A stretch of 64,000 nucleotides of DNA, from positions 2,666,001 through 2,730,000 of the forward strand of contig NZ_CP049056.1 in assembly GCF_011044155.1 (NCBI RefSeq), in the 5' to 3' direction. Each line of letters opens with the position of its first letter. Within the stretch, counting starts at the first letter, position 1. The translations under genes and the position numbers were made by a program. The notes beneath the pieces were generated by a model. It did not search any database. It was not told the DNA's origin and saw only the letters and a program-made list of their open reading frames with translations. This DNA comes from Pikeienuella piscinae (GTDB lineage: Bacteria > Pseudomonadota > Alphaproteobacteria > Rhodobacterales > Rhodobacteraceae). Positions 17,725 to 26,997 of the stretch are shown in pieces.

Positions 17725-17744
17725 CGACCATGCGCCCCCTCCAG

Positions 17745-18443
17745 TCAGGCCTTCCGGCGGCCCAAGAAACCGAACAGCCCAACGGCCCCCAGCAGGAACG
17801 TCGCCGACGTCGGAAGCGGCACGACCGTCGTCGGCGCGGCGAGGCCGGTGATCGTGGTCGACAGGGTCAACCCGTCCTCGATGCGGCGGCCGTAGATCGT
17901 CATCGTTCCGCTCAGGTCAAACGCCATGGCGTTGGTGACAAGAGACGGAAACAGGGAATCCACATGCGGATCCTGATCCAATTGTCCGTTTCGAAGCGGC
18001 GATTCGAAAATGAAGGAAAGCAGATCGCCGTCGCCGGAGCGGGAAATGGACGAGAAACCCGTGTCGCCCAGCCCGTCCGTGCGGAAATCGGCGTCGAGGT
18101 CGAAGCCGCCGAACCCGGTCAGGTCGAAGCCGATAACCTGGAAATTATCGGAGAAGCCATTGTTGAGCAGGGCGGTGATGCGGGGGCCAAATATCAGCGC
18201 GCCGGTGTTGCCGGAACGCGTCACCCGGTTCTGAACGTCATAGCCGGCGACGAAGATACCATTCTGGAAAAGCGCAGTGATCAGATTGTCGTTCTCCACG
18301 GTTCCAACAAGGTCCGGGTCGGCCGCGACGGATGTTCCGCCAGGAAACACCAACCCGCCCGGGGTCAGCGGCAGGGCGGCGGCGGGAAGCGAAAGCGTGG
18401 CGAGGGCGACTGCAGCGAAGGCGGCGGCTTTCAAGAAATGCAT
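17745..18443 (-). CDS. Exported protein with VPLPA-type C-terminal sorting signal
   Basis: A 232-residue protein with an N-terminal signal peptide (MHFLKAAAFAAVALATLSLP, AAA-L site) and a C-terminal tripartite tail: VPLPTSA, a hydrophobic helix FLLGAVGLFGFLG, then RRKA at the end. This is the PEP-CTERM-like VPLPA/VPEID architecture recognised by exosortase systems. The central domain is acidic and glycine-rich, without a catalytic motif that I recognise. ATG 18443 has AGGAA upstream. It sits on the opposite strand between soxB and soxD, with 20 bases to the soxB stop; this placement inside a normally contiguous operon is unusual. No exosortase gene is in the window. Confidence 0.82.
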   Translation of the reverse strand: MHFLKAAAFAAVALATLSLPAAALPLTPGGLVFPGGTSVAADPDLVGTVENDNLITALFQNGIFVAGYDVQNRVTRSGNTGALIFGPRITALLNNGFSDNFQVIGFDLTGFGGFDLDADFRTDGLGDTGFSSISRSGDGDLLSFIFESPLRNGQLDQDPHVDSLFPSLVTNAMAFDLSGTMTIYGRRIEDGLTLSTTITGLAAPTTVVPLPTSATFLLGAVGLFGFLGRRKA

Positions 18444-18580
18444 TGGCCCAGTTCCTTTCAGGTGCATCCCGCAAGTTGCAAACGCCGCCAGACCTATCGC
18501 CTTCACCGCGATTACGCCGTGACTTATCGCGCATCCTTCGTGACGGCAGGCGCAATTCGATACGAGACGGGGGACCGGCC

Positions 18581-18838
18581 ATGAGGATCGACTGCCCTTT
18601 TTGCGGCCCGAGGATGGGGGAGGAGTTCGTCTATCTCGGCGACGCCGCGATGCTGGAGCGCCCGGAGGATGGCGCGACGGTGGATTACGTGTTCCTTCGG
18701 GACAACCCGACTGGCCGGCATCGCGAGCTCTGGCGCCACGAGGGCGGCTGCGGGTCATGGCTGGTGGTCGAGCGGAACGTGTCCACACACGAGATTTACT
18801 CGGTGCGGCTGGTCGATGAGGCGCGCCATGCAGGTTGA
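18581..18838 (+). CDS. soxD: Sarcosine oxidase subunit delta
   Basis: An 85-residue zinc-binding small subunit of tetrameric sarcosine oxidase. C5 and C8 in DCPFCG, with H53 and C57 in WRHEGGCGSW, match the Cys2-His-Cys zinc site of characterised delta subunits. Start at ATG 18581; its stop overlaps the soxA start by 11 bases, so the two are translationally coupled. It is separated from soxB by the inverted VPLPA-tail gene and 137 bases of upstream DNA, so it probably needs either its own promoter or read-through past the inserted gene. Confidence 0.93.
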   Translation: MRIDCPFCGPRMGEEFVYLGDAAMLERPEDGATVDYVFLRDNPTGRHRELWRHEGGCGSWLVVERNVSTHEIYSVRLVDEARHAG

Positions 18839-21782
18839 TCGCCTTTCCGCCGGCGGCTTGATCGACCGGACAAAACCGGTTCGCTTCCGCTTTGATGGCG
18901 CGACATATGAAGGGTTCGAGGGCGACACGCTCGCTTCGGCGCTCCTGGCGAACGGCGTAAGGCTAATGGGGCGATCGTTCAAATATCACCGGCCGCGCGG
19001 GCCACTGACCGCCGGATCCGAAGAGCCGAACGCGCTGGTGACGATCGGCGCCGGCGCATGGACCGACCCGAATGTGCGCGCGACGGTGCAGGAGGTTTTC
19101 GAGGGCCTCGAGGCGCGGAGCCAGAACCGGCTCGGCTCGCTGAAGTTCGATCTGATGGCGGTGAACGATCTCTTCCATCGCTTCTTCGGCGCGGGTTTCT
19201 ACTACAAGACCTTCATGTGGCCGGCGGCGTTCTGGGAGCGGCTTTACGAGCCGTTGATCCGGCGCGCGGCCGGGCTCGGCGCGCTCTCCGGCGCGCCGGA
19301 CCCGGATTGCTATGAGCACGCCGCGACACATTGCGATCTTCTGGTGATCGGGACGGGTCCGGCCGGACTTATGGCGGCTTTGACCGCTTCACGCGCCGGC
19401 GCGCGGGTCGTCGTCGCCGATGAGGATTTCCGTATGGGCGGGCGTCTCAACGCCGAAAGCGGCGAGATCGGAGGCGGGTCGGGCGCGAGCTGGGCGGAGA
19501 GCGCCATCGCCGAACTGGCCGATGCGCCCAATGTCACGCTGATGCGGCGGACAACGGTTTTCGGCGTCTATGACGGCGGCGTCTATGGCGCGCTGGAGCG
19601 GGTGGGCGAACATCTCTCCCGGCCGCATGAGAACCTGCCGCGCCAGTGCTTCTGGAAAATCGTGGCGAAACGTTCGGTGCTGGCTGCGGGTGCGATCGAA
19701 CGCCCGATCGCCTTCGACAACAACGACCGGCCCGGCGTGATGCTCTCCGGCGCGGCGCGGACCTGGATCAACCGCTACGCGGTGCTGCCGGGCCGGCGCG
19801 CCGTCGTCTTCACCTGCAACGACGACGGCTGGCGCACGGCGCGAGATCTGCGCGCGGCGGGGGCCGAGGTGACTGTGGTCGACAGCCGCCCCGGCGCGCA
19901 TCGCGACGAAGGGTTCCGGGTCATCCGCGGCGGCGCGGTCACGGACGCGCGCGGGCGGCTTCGCGTCGATCATGTCTCGGTCCGGCACGCCGGCGGCGCG
20001 GTGGACAGCCTGAGCGCCGACCTCGTCGCGGTGTCAGGCGGCTGGTCGCCGAGTGTGCATCTGACATGCCATCTGGGCGCGAGACCGGTCTGGAACGAAG
20101 AGATCGCCGGCTTTGTTCCGGGACCGAACACGCCGCCGGGCATGATCGTCGCCGGGGCCGCGAAGGGGACATTCTCCACCAGCGCCTGTTTTCGCGAGGG
20201 GGCCGAGGCGGCGGCGGCGGCGCTCGAAGAGATCGGGATAGCGGCGCGCGCCATCGAGTCGCCCGAGGTCGAGGACGACGCAACCGCGATAACGCCATTC
20301 TGGATGGTCGAAGGCGCCAGTCGCGCATGGCTCGACCCGCAAAACGACGTGACGGTGAAGGACCTGAAGCTTTCATATCTCGACGGGTTCCGCTCGGTCG
20401 AACACATGAAGCGCTACACCACGCTCGGCATGGCGACAGATCAGGGCAAGACCGCGAACGCCCCGGCCATCGCCGTCATGGCCGAACTGACCGGGAAAAG
20501 CATCGTTGAGACCGGAACCACGGTTTTCCGGCCGCCTTATACCCCGGTGCCGATCGCTGCTTTCGCCGGACGCCATCGCGGCGCGCATTTCCACCCCACC
20601 CGCCTGACGCCAAGTCATGACTGGGCGAAGGCGCACGGCGCCGATTTCGTCGAGACCGGGCTCTGGCTCCGCGCGCAATGGTTCCGGCGCGGCGCCGAGA
20701 AGGGCTGGCGCGACAGCGTCGACCGCGAAGTCGATACGACGCGGCGCGCGGTCGGGATCTGCGACGTCACCACGCTCGGCAAGATCGACGTGAAGGGGCC
20801 GGACGCTGGGGCGTTTCTCGACCGACTCTATCAGAACGCGTTCTCCACGCTCAAGGTCGGGCGCTGCCGCTACGGGCTAATGCTACGCGAGGACGGGATC
20901 GTCTTCGACGACGGCACGGCGGCGCGGCTGGCGGAGGATCATTACCTCGTCACCACCACCACCGCGAAAGCGGTGCAGGTAATGCGGCATATGGAGTTCT
21001 GCCGGCAATGCCTCTGGCCGGAGCTAGACGTCTCGATGATCTCGGTCACCGAACAATGGGCGCAATACGCCGTCGCCGGGCCGCGCGCCCGCGATCTGAT
21101 CGGGAAACTGGTGGACGAAGGCGTCGATATCTCGAACGAGGCGATGCCCTACATGGGCTGCGCGCCGGTCTCGATCTGCGGCGGGGTGAAGGCGCGGCTT
21201 TTCCGGCTCTCCTTCTCGGGCGAGTTGGCTTACGAGATCGCGGTTCCGGCGCGCTATGGCCACGATCTGATGGAAGCGCTGGTCGCCGCCGGCGCCGAAT
21301 GGGGCGGCGCGGCCTACGGCACGGAGGCGCTGGGCGTGATGCGAATCGAAAAGGGCCACGCCGCCGGGAACGAGCTGGACGGGCGAACCACGGCCGGGGA
21401 TCTCGGCATGGCCCGGCTCGGCGCGAAGAAGCAGACCGGCTTCATCGGGCGCGAGATGGCGCGGCGCGAGGGACTGCAGGCCGTGGACCGACCGGCGATG
21501 ATGGGGTTCCGCCCACTCGACCCCAGTGAGAAGCTGTCCTCCGGCGCGCATTTCCTTGACCCCGGCGCAGAGCCGTTGACGCAGAACAGCCTCGGCTGGA
21601 TGACCTCGGTCGCCTGGTCGACGGAATTGCAGAGCTATGTCGGTATCGGTTTCATCCGCAACGGCGCGGTCAGAAAGGGCGAACGGGTCAGGGCCTGGGA
21701 CGGGCTGCGCAAGACCGATATCGAGGTCGAAATCGTGAGCCCGCATTTCGTCGATCCGGAAGGGGAGCGGCTCCGTGGCTGA
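18828..21782 (+). CDS. soxA: Sarcosine oxidase subunit alpha
   Basis: The large subunit, 984 residues, the usual length. Residues about 15-100 are a ferredoxin-fold-like N-terminal domain (KPVRFRFDGATYEGFEGDTL); a dinucleotide-binding domain starts with LLVIGTGPAGLMAALTASRA at about residue 169; the C-terminal third is an aminomethyltransferase (GcvT)-like domain that binds tetrahydrofolate (RCRYGLMLREDGIVFDDGT; later GTEALGVMRIEKGH). It accepts the methylene group produced by the beta subunit. ATG 18828 overlaps soxD; the stop overlaps the soxG start. Complete. Confidence 0.95.
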   Translation: MQVDRLSAGGLIDRTKPVRFRFDGATYEGFEGDTLASALLANGVRLMGRSFKYHRPRGPLTAGSEEPNALVTIGAGAWTDPNVRATVQEVFEGLEARSQNRLGSLKFDLMAVNDLFHRFFGAGFYYKTFMWPAAFWERLYEPLIRRAAGLGALSGAPDPDCYEHAATHCDLLVIGTGPAGLMAALTASRAGARVVVADEDFRMGGRLNAESGEIGGGSGASWAESAIAELADAPNVTLMRRTTVFGVYDGGVYGALERVGEHLSRPHENLPRQCFWKIVAKRSVLAAGAIERPIAFDNNDRPGVMLSGAARTWINRYAVLPGRRAVVFTCNDDGWRTARDLRAAGAEVTVVDSRPGAHRDEGFRVIRGGAVTDARGRLRVDHVSVRHAGGAVDSLSADLVAVSGGWSPSVHLTCHLGARPVWNEEIAGFVPGPNTPPGMIVAGAAKGTFSTSACFREGAEAAAAALEEIGIAARAIESPEVEDDATAITPFWMVEGASRAWLDPQNDVTVKDLKLSYLDGFRSVEHMKRYTTLGMATDQGKTANAPAIAVMAELTGKSIVETGTTVFRPPYTPVPIAAFAGRHRGAHFHPTRLTPSHDWAKAHGADFVETGLWLRAQWFRRGAEKGWRDSVDREVDTTRRAVGICDVTTLGKIDVKGPDAGAFLDRLYQNAFSTLKVGRCRYGLMLREDGIVFDDGTAARLAEDHYLVTTTTAKAVQVMRHMEFCRQCLWPELDVSMISVTEQWAQYAVAGPRARDLIGKLVDEGVDISNEAMPYMGCAPVSICGGVKARLFRLSFSGELAYEIAVPARYGHDLMEALVAAGAEWGGAAYGTEALGVMRIEKGHAAGNELDGRTTAGDLGMARLGAKKQTGFIGREMARREGLQAVDRPAMMGFRPLDPSEKLSSGAHFLDPGAEPLTQNSLGWMTSVAWSTELQSYVGIGFIRNGAVRKGERVRAWDGLRKTDIEVEIVSPHFVDPEGERLRG

Positions 21783-22365
21783 ATTCACTCTGAAAGCACG
21801 CTCGATTTTCGAAGCTGTGGGCGGCGCGCACGCGGAAGCGCAGGGCGTCGTCTTCGACGAAGCGCCGAAGCGCGCGTTGGTCTCTCTCGCGGCCCGGCGC
21901 GGCGCGGCCAAGGCGCTGACGGCGGCGCTGGACGCCGCCGAGAGCCTCACACTGCCCGGTCAAGGACAGAGCGCAGAGGCGTCGGGACTCGTCGCTCTCG
22001 CCCTCGCGCCGGGACAATGGTTCATCGCCTGCGCGGACGCCGAATCTGATCTCGAGGCGCGCATCAGGGCGGCGGCGGGCGATCGCGGCGACGTAACCGA
22101 CATCTCCGACGGGTTCGTCGCGCTGACGCTCTCCGGGCGGCGGGCCCGCGACGTTCTGGCGCGGCTCTCGACGCTCGACTACGCAGATGCGAATTTCCCG
22201 GAAGGTGCCGTCGCGCGCACGATAATGGCGCAGATCGGCGTCGTCATTCGCAGATTGCCGGACGTGGACGAGCCGACCTACGCGCTGGAGACCGCGCGCT
22301 CCTCCGCCCGCAGTTTCGCGCATGACGTCGCGACGGCGATCAGCGCGGTCGCAGCGCGCGGCTGA
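21775..22365 (+). CDS. soxG: Sarcosine oxidase subunit gamma
   Basis: A 196-residue subunit of tetrameric sarcosine oxidase, related in fold to GcvT-type proteins; it stabilises the complex. PGQWFIACADAESDLEARI and DGFVALTLSGRRARDVLARL around residues 81-125 are typical. It starts with GTG 21775 inside the end of soxA (eight-base overlap). It is the last gene of the sarcosine oxidase run; 71 bases then separate it from the FAD oxidoreductase gene, which may be co-transcribed. Confidence 0.9.
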   Translation: MAEFTLKARSIFEAVGGAHAEAQGVVFDEAPKRALVSLAARRGAAKALTAALDAAESLTLPGQGQSAEASGLVALALAPGQWFIACADAESDLEARIRAAAGDRGDVTDISDGFVALTLSGRRARDVLARLSTLDYADANFPEGAVARTIMAQIGVVIRRLPDVDEPTYALETARSSARSFAHDVATAISAVAARG

Positions 22366-22436
22366 TCGCCCGGCAAGGCTGGAAATCCGTCACTCACCGC
22401 ATCAGTGTTCGCACGAGCAAGCGGAGGAGTCGCGCA

Positions 22437-23618
22437 GTGCGTTCGGCCTATGACGTAATCATTATCGGCGGCGGCATGATCGGCTCGGCCTGCGCCTGGT
22501 TTCTCGCCTCCTGCGCCGGGTTCGACGGTTCGGTATTGGTCGTTGAGCGCGATCCCAGCCTTGAAACCGCTTCGACGACTCGCTCGGGCAGTTCGATCCG
22601 CCAGCAATACACGACCGGGATCAACATCCGCATCTCTCAATTCGCCGCCGAGCATATCCATAATTTCCGCGACCAGACCGGTGGCGACGCGGACGCGCCG
22701 GAGATCGCGATCCGGAGCTTCGGCTATCTCTTCCTCGCAACCGAAGCCGGCGCGCCGACGCTGCGCGAAGCGGCCGCGCTGCAACGAAGCCTTGGCGTGC
22801 CGACCCGGCTGCTTGACCCGGCGGCTCTCGGGGCCGCGTTTCCTGCGATCAATACGGATGGCGTCGCGCTTGCTTCGCATAACGCCCGCGACGAGGGGTA
22901 TTTCGACGGTGACGGGATGCACCCCTGGTGGCGGAAACAGGCGAAGAAACGCGGCGTTGAATTCGCCACCGACGAAGTCATCGCCATCGACCGGGACGGT
23001 GACCGGGTCGTGGCGGTGAGGCTCAGATCTGGCGACCGCATCGCGACCGGCGCGGTCGTTAACGCCGCCGGGCCGCGCGCATCGGGCGTCGCGGCTATGG
23101 CGGGTCTTTCGATTCCGGTCGAGCCAAGGAAGCGCTTCTGCTGGATCTTCGACGCGGCGACGCCGCCCGAGGGGCCGTTTCCGCTGCTGATCGACCCGAG
23201 CGGCGTTTATGTCTATCCGCGCGGCGGCGCTTATCACACCGGATGCGCGCCGGAAGACGACCGCGCGGTGGCGCCGGACGATCTGGCGATGGACCCGGAG
23301 ATCTTTATGGAGAAGGTCTGGCCCACGCTCGCCGCCCGCGTGCCGGCTTTCGAGGCGCTGAAGGTGAGGGCGGAATGGGCCGGTCACTACGCCTATAACA
23401 CGCTCGACCAGAACGCCGTGATCGGCCCACACCCGGAACTACGGAATTTCCTGCTCGTGAACGGATTCTCCGGACATGGGCTGCAACAGGCGCCGGCGAT
23501 GGGGCGCGGCATTTCCGAACTGATCGCCTATGGCGAGTATCGGACGCTCGACATGAGCGTCCTTGGATGTCAGCGCATCCTCTCCGGCCAGCCCTTTCTC
23601 GAAAAGGCCGTGATCTGA
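22437..23618 (+). CDS. FAD-dependent amine/amino-acid oxidoreductase (DAO family)
   Basis: A 393-residue flavoprotein of the D-amino-acid oxidase superfamily, closest in style to sarcosine/dimethylglycine dehydrogenase and FOXRED1-like proteins. The FAD loop YDVIIIGGGMIGSACAWFLA is at residues 5-24, TRSGSSIRQQY marks the flavin-attachment loop region, and NGFSGHGLQQAPAMGRGISE closes the domain. GTG 22437 is preceded by GGAGG at a good distance. It lies between soxG and a polar amino acid ABC transporter on the same strand, so it probably oxidises the imported compound; the exact substrate is open (an N-methyl or D-amino acid, or an opine). Confidence 0.88.
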   Translation: MRSAYDVIIIGGGMIGSACAWFLASCAGFDGSVLVVERDPSLETASTTRSGSSIRQQYTTGINIRISQFAAEHIHNFRDQTGGDADAPEIAIRSFGYLFLATEAGAPTLREAAALQRSLGVPTRLLDPAALGAAFPAINTDGVALASHNARDEGYFDGDGMHPWWRKQAKKRGVEFATDEVIAIDRDGDRVVAVRLRSGDRIATGAVVNAAGPRASGVAAMAGLSIPVEPRKRFCWIFDAATPPEGPFPLLIDPSGVYVYPRGGAYHTGCAPEDDRAVAPDDLAMDPEIFMEKVWPTLAARVPAFEALKVRAEWAGHYAYNTLDQNAVIGPHPELRNFLLVNGFSGHGLQQAPAMGRGISELIAYGEYRTLDMSVLGCQRILSGQPFLEKAVI

Positions 23619-23693
23619 TTGGGGCTTCCGGCTTGCGCTACGGCGTCATATCACGCTTACATGGTTACCGAACGAAACCGGAAGGGATGGCAA

Positions 23694-24464
23694 GTGAGCG
23701 CAGGGCCCACGCTCTTAGCAGAAGATATTCATAAGAGCTTCGGTGACCTGGAAGTTCTGAAAGGCGTCTCCGTCGCCGCGCGGAAGGGCGACGTGATCTC
23801 GATCCTCGGTTCTTCGGGTTCAGGCAAATCGACTCTCCTGCGCTGCATCAACTTTCTGGAAACGCCGGATCGCGGACGCATCGTGCTGGAGGGCGAAGAG
23901 GTGCGGGTGCGCTCGGATGCGCGCGGCCGCCCGCTCGGGGCGGATGCGAGACAGATCGCGCGACTGCGCTCGCAACTCGGCATGGTCTTTCAACAGTTCA
24001 ACCTCTGGGCGCACATGACGGTGCTCCAGAACGTGATGGAAGGCCCGGTTCAGGTGCAGCGTCGCCCCGAAGCCGAGGCGCGCGAGGACGCCATGGCGGT
24101 GCTCGAGAAGGTCGGCATCGCCGCCAAGGCGGACGCTTATCCGGCGCAACTCTCCGGCGGCCAGCAGCAGCGCGTCGCCATCGCTCGGGCGCTGGCGATG
24201 CGACCGAAGGCGCTGCTTTTCGACGAGCCGACCTCATCGCTCGACCCGGAACTGGTTGGCGAGGTGCTGCGGGTGATGCGCGGGCTGGCCGACGAGGGGC
24301 GCACGATGCTTGTCGTCACGCACGAGATGGGCTTCGCGCGCGAGGTGTCCAGCAACGTCGTATTTCTGCACAAGGGCGTGGTCGAGGAGGAAGGAACCCC
24401 GACCGAAGTTTTCACCAGACCGAAATCTGAGCGGTGCCGGGCGTTTCTCGCCAGCGCGCTTTGA
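23694..24464 (+). CDS. Polar amino acid ABC transporter, ATP-binding protein
   Basis: A 256-residue cytoplasmic ATPase of the HisP/GlnQ group. Walker [10 protein letters not shown] (about residues 39-47), Q-loop in VFQQFN, signature LSGGQQQR, Walker [14 protein letters not shown] and switch His in VVTHEM are all present. GTG 23694 is preferred because GGAAGGG lies just upstream; ATG 23661 is a possible alternative adding 11 residues. The next genes are two binding proteins and two permeases, making a full HisPJQM-type importer. Confidence 0.94.
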   Translation: MSAGPTLLAEDIHKSFGDLEVLKGVSVAARKGDVISILGSSGSGKSTLLRCINFLETPDRGRIVLEGEEVRVRSDARGRPLGADARQIARLRSQLGMVFQQFNLWAHMTVLQNVMEGPVQVQRRPEAEAREDAMAVLEKVGIAAKADAYPAQLSGGQQQRVAIARALAMRPKALLFDEPTSSLDPELVGEVLRVMRGLADEGRTMLVVTHEMGFAREVSSNVVFLHKGVVEEEGTPTEVFTRPKSERCRAFLASAL

Positions 24465-24490
24465 TCCGGACCAACGAAGGAGATCACCTG

Positions 24491-25225
24491 ATGGGCAAAC
24501 TGCTGGATATCGCCGGCCTGGCCGCGCTGGGCGCGCTCATGGCGGGCGGCGCGATGGCCGAGACCGTGCGTCTCGGCACCGAGGGCGCCTACCCGCCCTA
24601 TAATTTCATCAACGACGCGGGCGAGGTGGACGGCTTCGAACGCCAGGTCGGGGATGAGATCTGCAAGCGCGCGAAGCTCGACTGCACCTGGGTCACGAAC
24701 GATTGGGACAGCATCATCCCGAACCTCGTCTCCGGCAATTACGACGCGATCATCGCCGGCATGTCGATCACACCCGAACGCGACGAGGTGATCGACTTCA
24801 CGCAGGACTATTTCCCACCCGATCCATCCGCCTACGTGGCGCAACCGGGAGCTGGCGCGGACGTCGTCAAGGGTGTCGTGGCGGCGCAGGTCTCGACAAT
24901 CCAGGCCGCGCATGTCGCCGCCTCCGGCGCGACGCTGATGGAGTTCGCGACGCCTGACGACACGATCGCCGCGGTAAAGAACGGCGAGGCGGACGCGGTG
25001 CTGGCCGACAAGGGCTTTCTGGAGGACATCGTCAATGAAAGTGGGGGCGCGCTGGCGTTCGTCGGCCCGGATGTCGAGCTTGGCGGCGGCATCGGCGTCG
25101 GCGTCCGGGAAAGCGATAGCGAGTTGAAGGACAAGCTCGACGCCGCGATCGCCTCGATGAAGGAGGACGGCGTGCTGAACGAGATGATATCGAAATGGTT
25201 CGATGGGCGCGACGACGCCTATTGA
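24491..25225 (+). CDS. Polar amino acid ABC transporter, periplasmic binding protein (copy 1)
   Basis: A 244-residue family 3 solute-binding protein of the lysine-arginine-ornithine/histidine group. The signal peptide ends at about residue 23 (GGAMA-ET). The ligand-binding pattern is clear: EGAYPPYNFIND, NDWDSIIPNLVSGNYDAI and MSITPERDEVIDFTQDY. AAGGAG precedes ATG 24491. It is followed by a paralogue with strong similarity over its whole length, so this transporter has two alternative receptors. Basic amino acids or opine-type derivatives are the likely ligands from family; not proven. Confidence 0.93.
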   Translation: MGKLLDIAGLAALGALMAGGAMAETVRLGTEGAYPPYNFINDAGEVDGFERQVGDEICKRAKLDCTWVTNDWDSIIPNLVSGNYDAIIAGMSITPERDEVIDFTQDYFPPDPSAYVAQPGAGADVVKGVVAAQVSTIQAAHVAASGATLMEFATPDDTIAAVKNGEADAVLADKGFLEDIVNESGGALAFVGPDVELGGGIGVGVRESDSELKDKLDAAIASMKEDGVLNEMISKWFDGRDDAY

Positions 25226-25232
25226 AGCGCGT

Positions 25233-25256
25233 GCGCGGCCCTTTCGTGGGTCGCGC
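25233..25256 (+). terminator. Hairpin between the two tandem binding-protein genes
   Basis: A nine-pair stem (GCGCGGCCC, loop TTTCGT, GGGTCGCGC with one G-U pair) begins eight bases after the stop of the first binding protein and is followed by CTTTCG, not a full T-tract. It is more likely an mRNA-stabilising or partial terminator that raises binding-protein expression over the permeases. Confidence 0.55.
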
Positions 25257-25316
25257 CTTTCGATATGCAACCGCACGTGGTAGACGCGATGGTCAACTGA
25301 GGCTGGTTCAGGGACC

Positions 25317-26069
25317 ATGAATACGATGACTTTCCGGACGATATCGAGACTTCATTCCACCGTCATGACCGCCGCAATCGCATTCACCGCCGGTGGTGCG
25401 GCGGCGGAGACGCTGCGCATGGGCGTCGAGGCCGCGTATCCACCGTTCAGCTATATCAACGACCAGAACGAGGTCGATGGATTTGAGCGTGAGTTCGGCG
25501 ATGAAATCTGCCGCCGGGCTGGGTTCGACTGCGTCTGGGTCACGAACGATTGGGAAACGATCATCCCGAATCTTGTGTCCGGAAATTACGACACCATTCT
25601 CGCCGCCATGACGATCACGCCGGAGCGGGACAAGGTGATCGATTTCTCCGAGGAATATTACCCGCCCGACCCGTCCGCCTATATCGCCCTCGCCGGCGCG
25701 GGCGAAGAGGTGCGGGGCGGCGTCGTCGCCGCCGCGGCCACTTCGGTCCAAGCCCACTATATCGTCGAATCCGGCGCGACACTTGTCGAGTTCCCGAGTT
25801 GGGACGACACCATCGCCGCGGTGAAGAACGGTGAGGTTGACGCTGTGCTCGCTGACAGGGGCTTCCTAGAGGACATCGTGAACGAGAGTGACGATTTCGT
25901 CTTCGTCGGCGAGAATCTGACGATCGGCGGCGGTATGGGCATCGGCGTGCGCGAGAGCGATACCGAGCTGAAAGCCAAGCTCAACACGGCCATAGAGTCG
26001 ATGAAGGCTGACGGCGCGCTGAACGCGATGATCGCGAAATGGTTCGATGGGCGTGACCATGTATATTAG
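25317..26069 (+). CDS. Polar amino acid ABC transporter, periplasmic binding protein (copy 2)
   Basis: A 250-residue paralogue of the preceding binding protein, with the same motif series: EAAYPPFSYINDQNEVDGFE, NDWETIIPNLVSGNYDTI, MTITPERDKVIDFSEEYYPP. The signal peptide is longer, ending near GGAAA. Most differences lie in the hinge-distal segment (about residues 125-170), suggesting a shifted ligand preference. ATG 25317; ATG 25326 is a possible second start. An 82-base spacer leads to the permease genes. Confidence 0.93.
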   Translation: MNTMTFRTISRLHSTVMTAAIAFTAGGAAAETLRMGVEAAYPPFSYINDQNEVDGFEREFGDEICRRAGFDCVWVTNDWETIIPNLVSGNYDTILAAMTITPERDKVIDFSEEYYPPDPSAYIALAGAGEEVRGGVVAAAATSVQAHYIVESGATLVEFPSWDDTIAAVKNGEVDAVLADRGFLEDIVNESDDFVFVGENLTIGGGMGIGVRESDTELKAKLNTAIESMKADGALNAMIAKWFDGRDHVY

Positions 26070-26151
26070 CATCGACAAGGTTGCGGCCACGGGCTGATCG
26101 CGGTTTCGCTGCAACCTGACGACGCCGGAGAAACCGGCGCGAGGGGGAGAG

Positions 26152-26997
26152 ATGGAGTTCTGCGCCGACCCGTCTGTCCTCGGCGACGTCGAATGGTGGC
26201 TCTGCTATCTGACCACGCCGAAACAGATCAGTTTCTACGAGTCCTTCGGAACCGTACTGCTTCTGCTCGTCCTGGCGGCGCCACTGATCCTGCTCCTCGG
26301 GATCGCCGGCGCCCTCGCCCGGAGTTCGCGAGCGGCGCCGCTCCGTTGGATCGGCAATATCTACACCTCGATGGTGAGAGGGGTGCCGGATATCGTGTTC
26401 TTTCTCTTCGTTCCGATCGCGCTGGACCAGACGTTCGAATATATCCGGCACCGGGCCCTCTGCCCGGACGTGACCGCCCCGGTGCGGCAGGGGGCGGACT
26501 TCGTGGTCTGCGCGGCGGCGAAGCTGCCGCTCTCGACCGCGCCGCAATCGGTCCATGACATCTACGGTTTCTTACTGGCGCTGGTCGCCTTCACCATCGT
26601 CTTCGGCGCTTTCGCGGCGAACATCATCCATGGCGGGCTCGCCGCCGTTCCGCGCGGCCAACTGGAGGCGGGCGAAGCGATCGGGATGAGCCGCAGCCAG
26701 GTGTTCCGGCGCATTCACTTGCCGCAGATGTGGCGGTTCGCGCTGCCGGGGCTTTCCAATCTCTGGATGATCCTGATCAAGGCGACGCCGCTGCTCTTTC
26801 TCCTCGGCGTCGAGGACGTCGTATACTGGGCGAAGGAGCTGGGCGGCGCCAAGACCTCGCGCTACGCGTTTCCGCATGGCGACTGGCGGCTCGGCTATTT
26901 CATCGCGCTCCTGATCTTCTATCTCCTCCTCACCTGGCTCAGCGAGCGCGGCTTTCGCCGGCTCAATCGCCGTTACGCCGCCGGGTTCTCGACATGA
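26152..26997 (+). CDS. Polar amino acid ABC transporter, permease (HisQ-type)
   Basis: A 281-residue inner-membrane permease. Several transmembrane helices are visible (about residues 36-60, 80-95, 145-170, 205-225, 245-265), and the EAA loop reads EAIGMSRSQVFRRIHLPQM, the contact for the ATPase. About 40 residues in a periplasmic segment with cysteines (LCPDVTAPVRQGADFVVCAA) lie between helices and are longer than in HisQ itself. GAGGGGGAGAG precedes ATG 26152. The stop overlaps the start of the second permease. Confidence 0.92.
   Translation: MEFCADPSVLGDVEWWLCYLTTPKQISFYESFGTVLLLLVLAAPLILLLGIAGALARSSRAAPLRWIGNIYTSMVRGVPDIVFFLFVPIALDQTFEYIRHRALCPDVTAPVRQGADFVVCAAAKLPLSTAPQSVHDIYGFLLALVAFTIVFGAFAANIIHGGLAAVPRGQLEAGEAIGMSRSQVFRRIHLPQMWRFALPGLSNLWMILIKATPLLFLLGVEDVVYWAKELGGAKTSRYAFPHGDWRLGYFIALLIFYLLLTWLSERGFRRLNRRYAAGFST

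Noticed and set aside
26079-26117. AGGTTGC/GCAACCT inverted repeat before the first permease gene
   Set aside because: Seven-base arms with a long loop, no conserved context; not distinguishable from chance.
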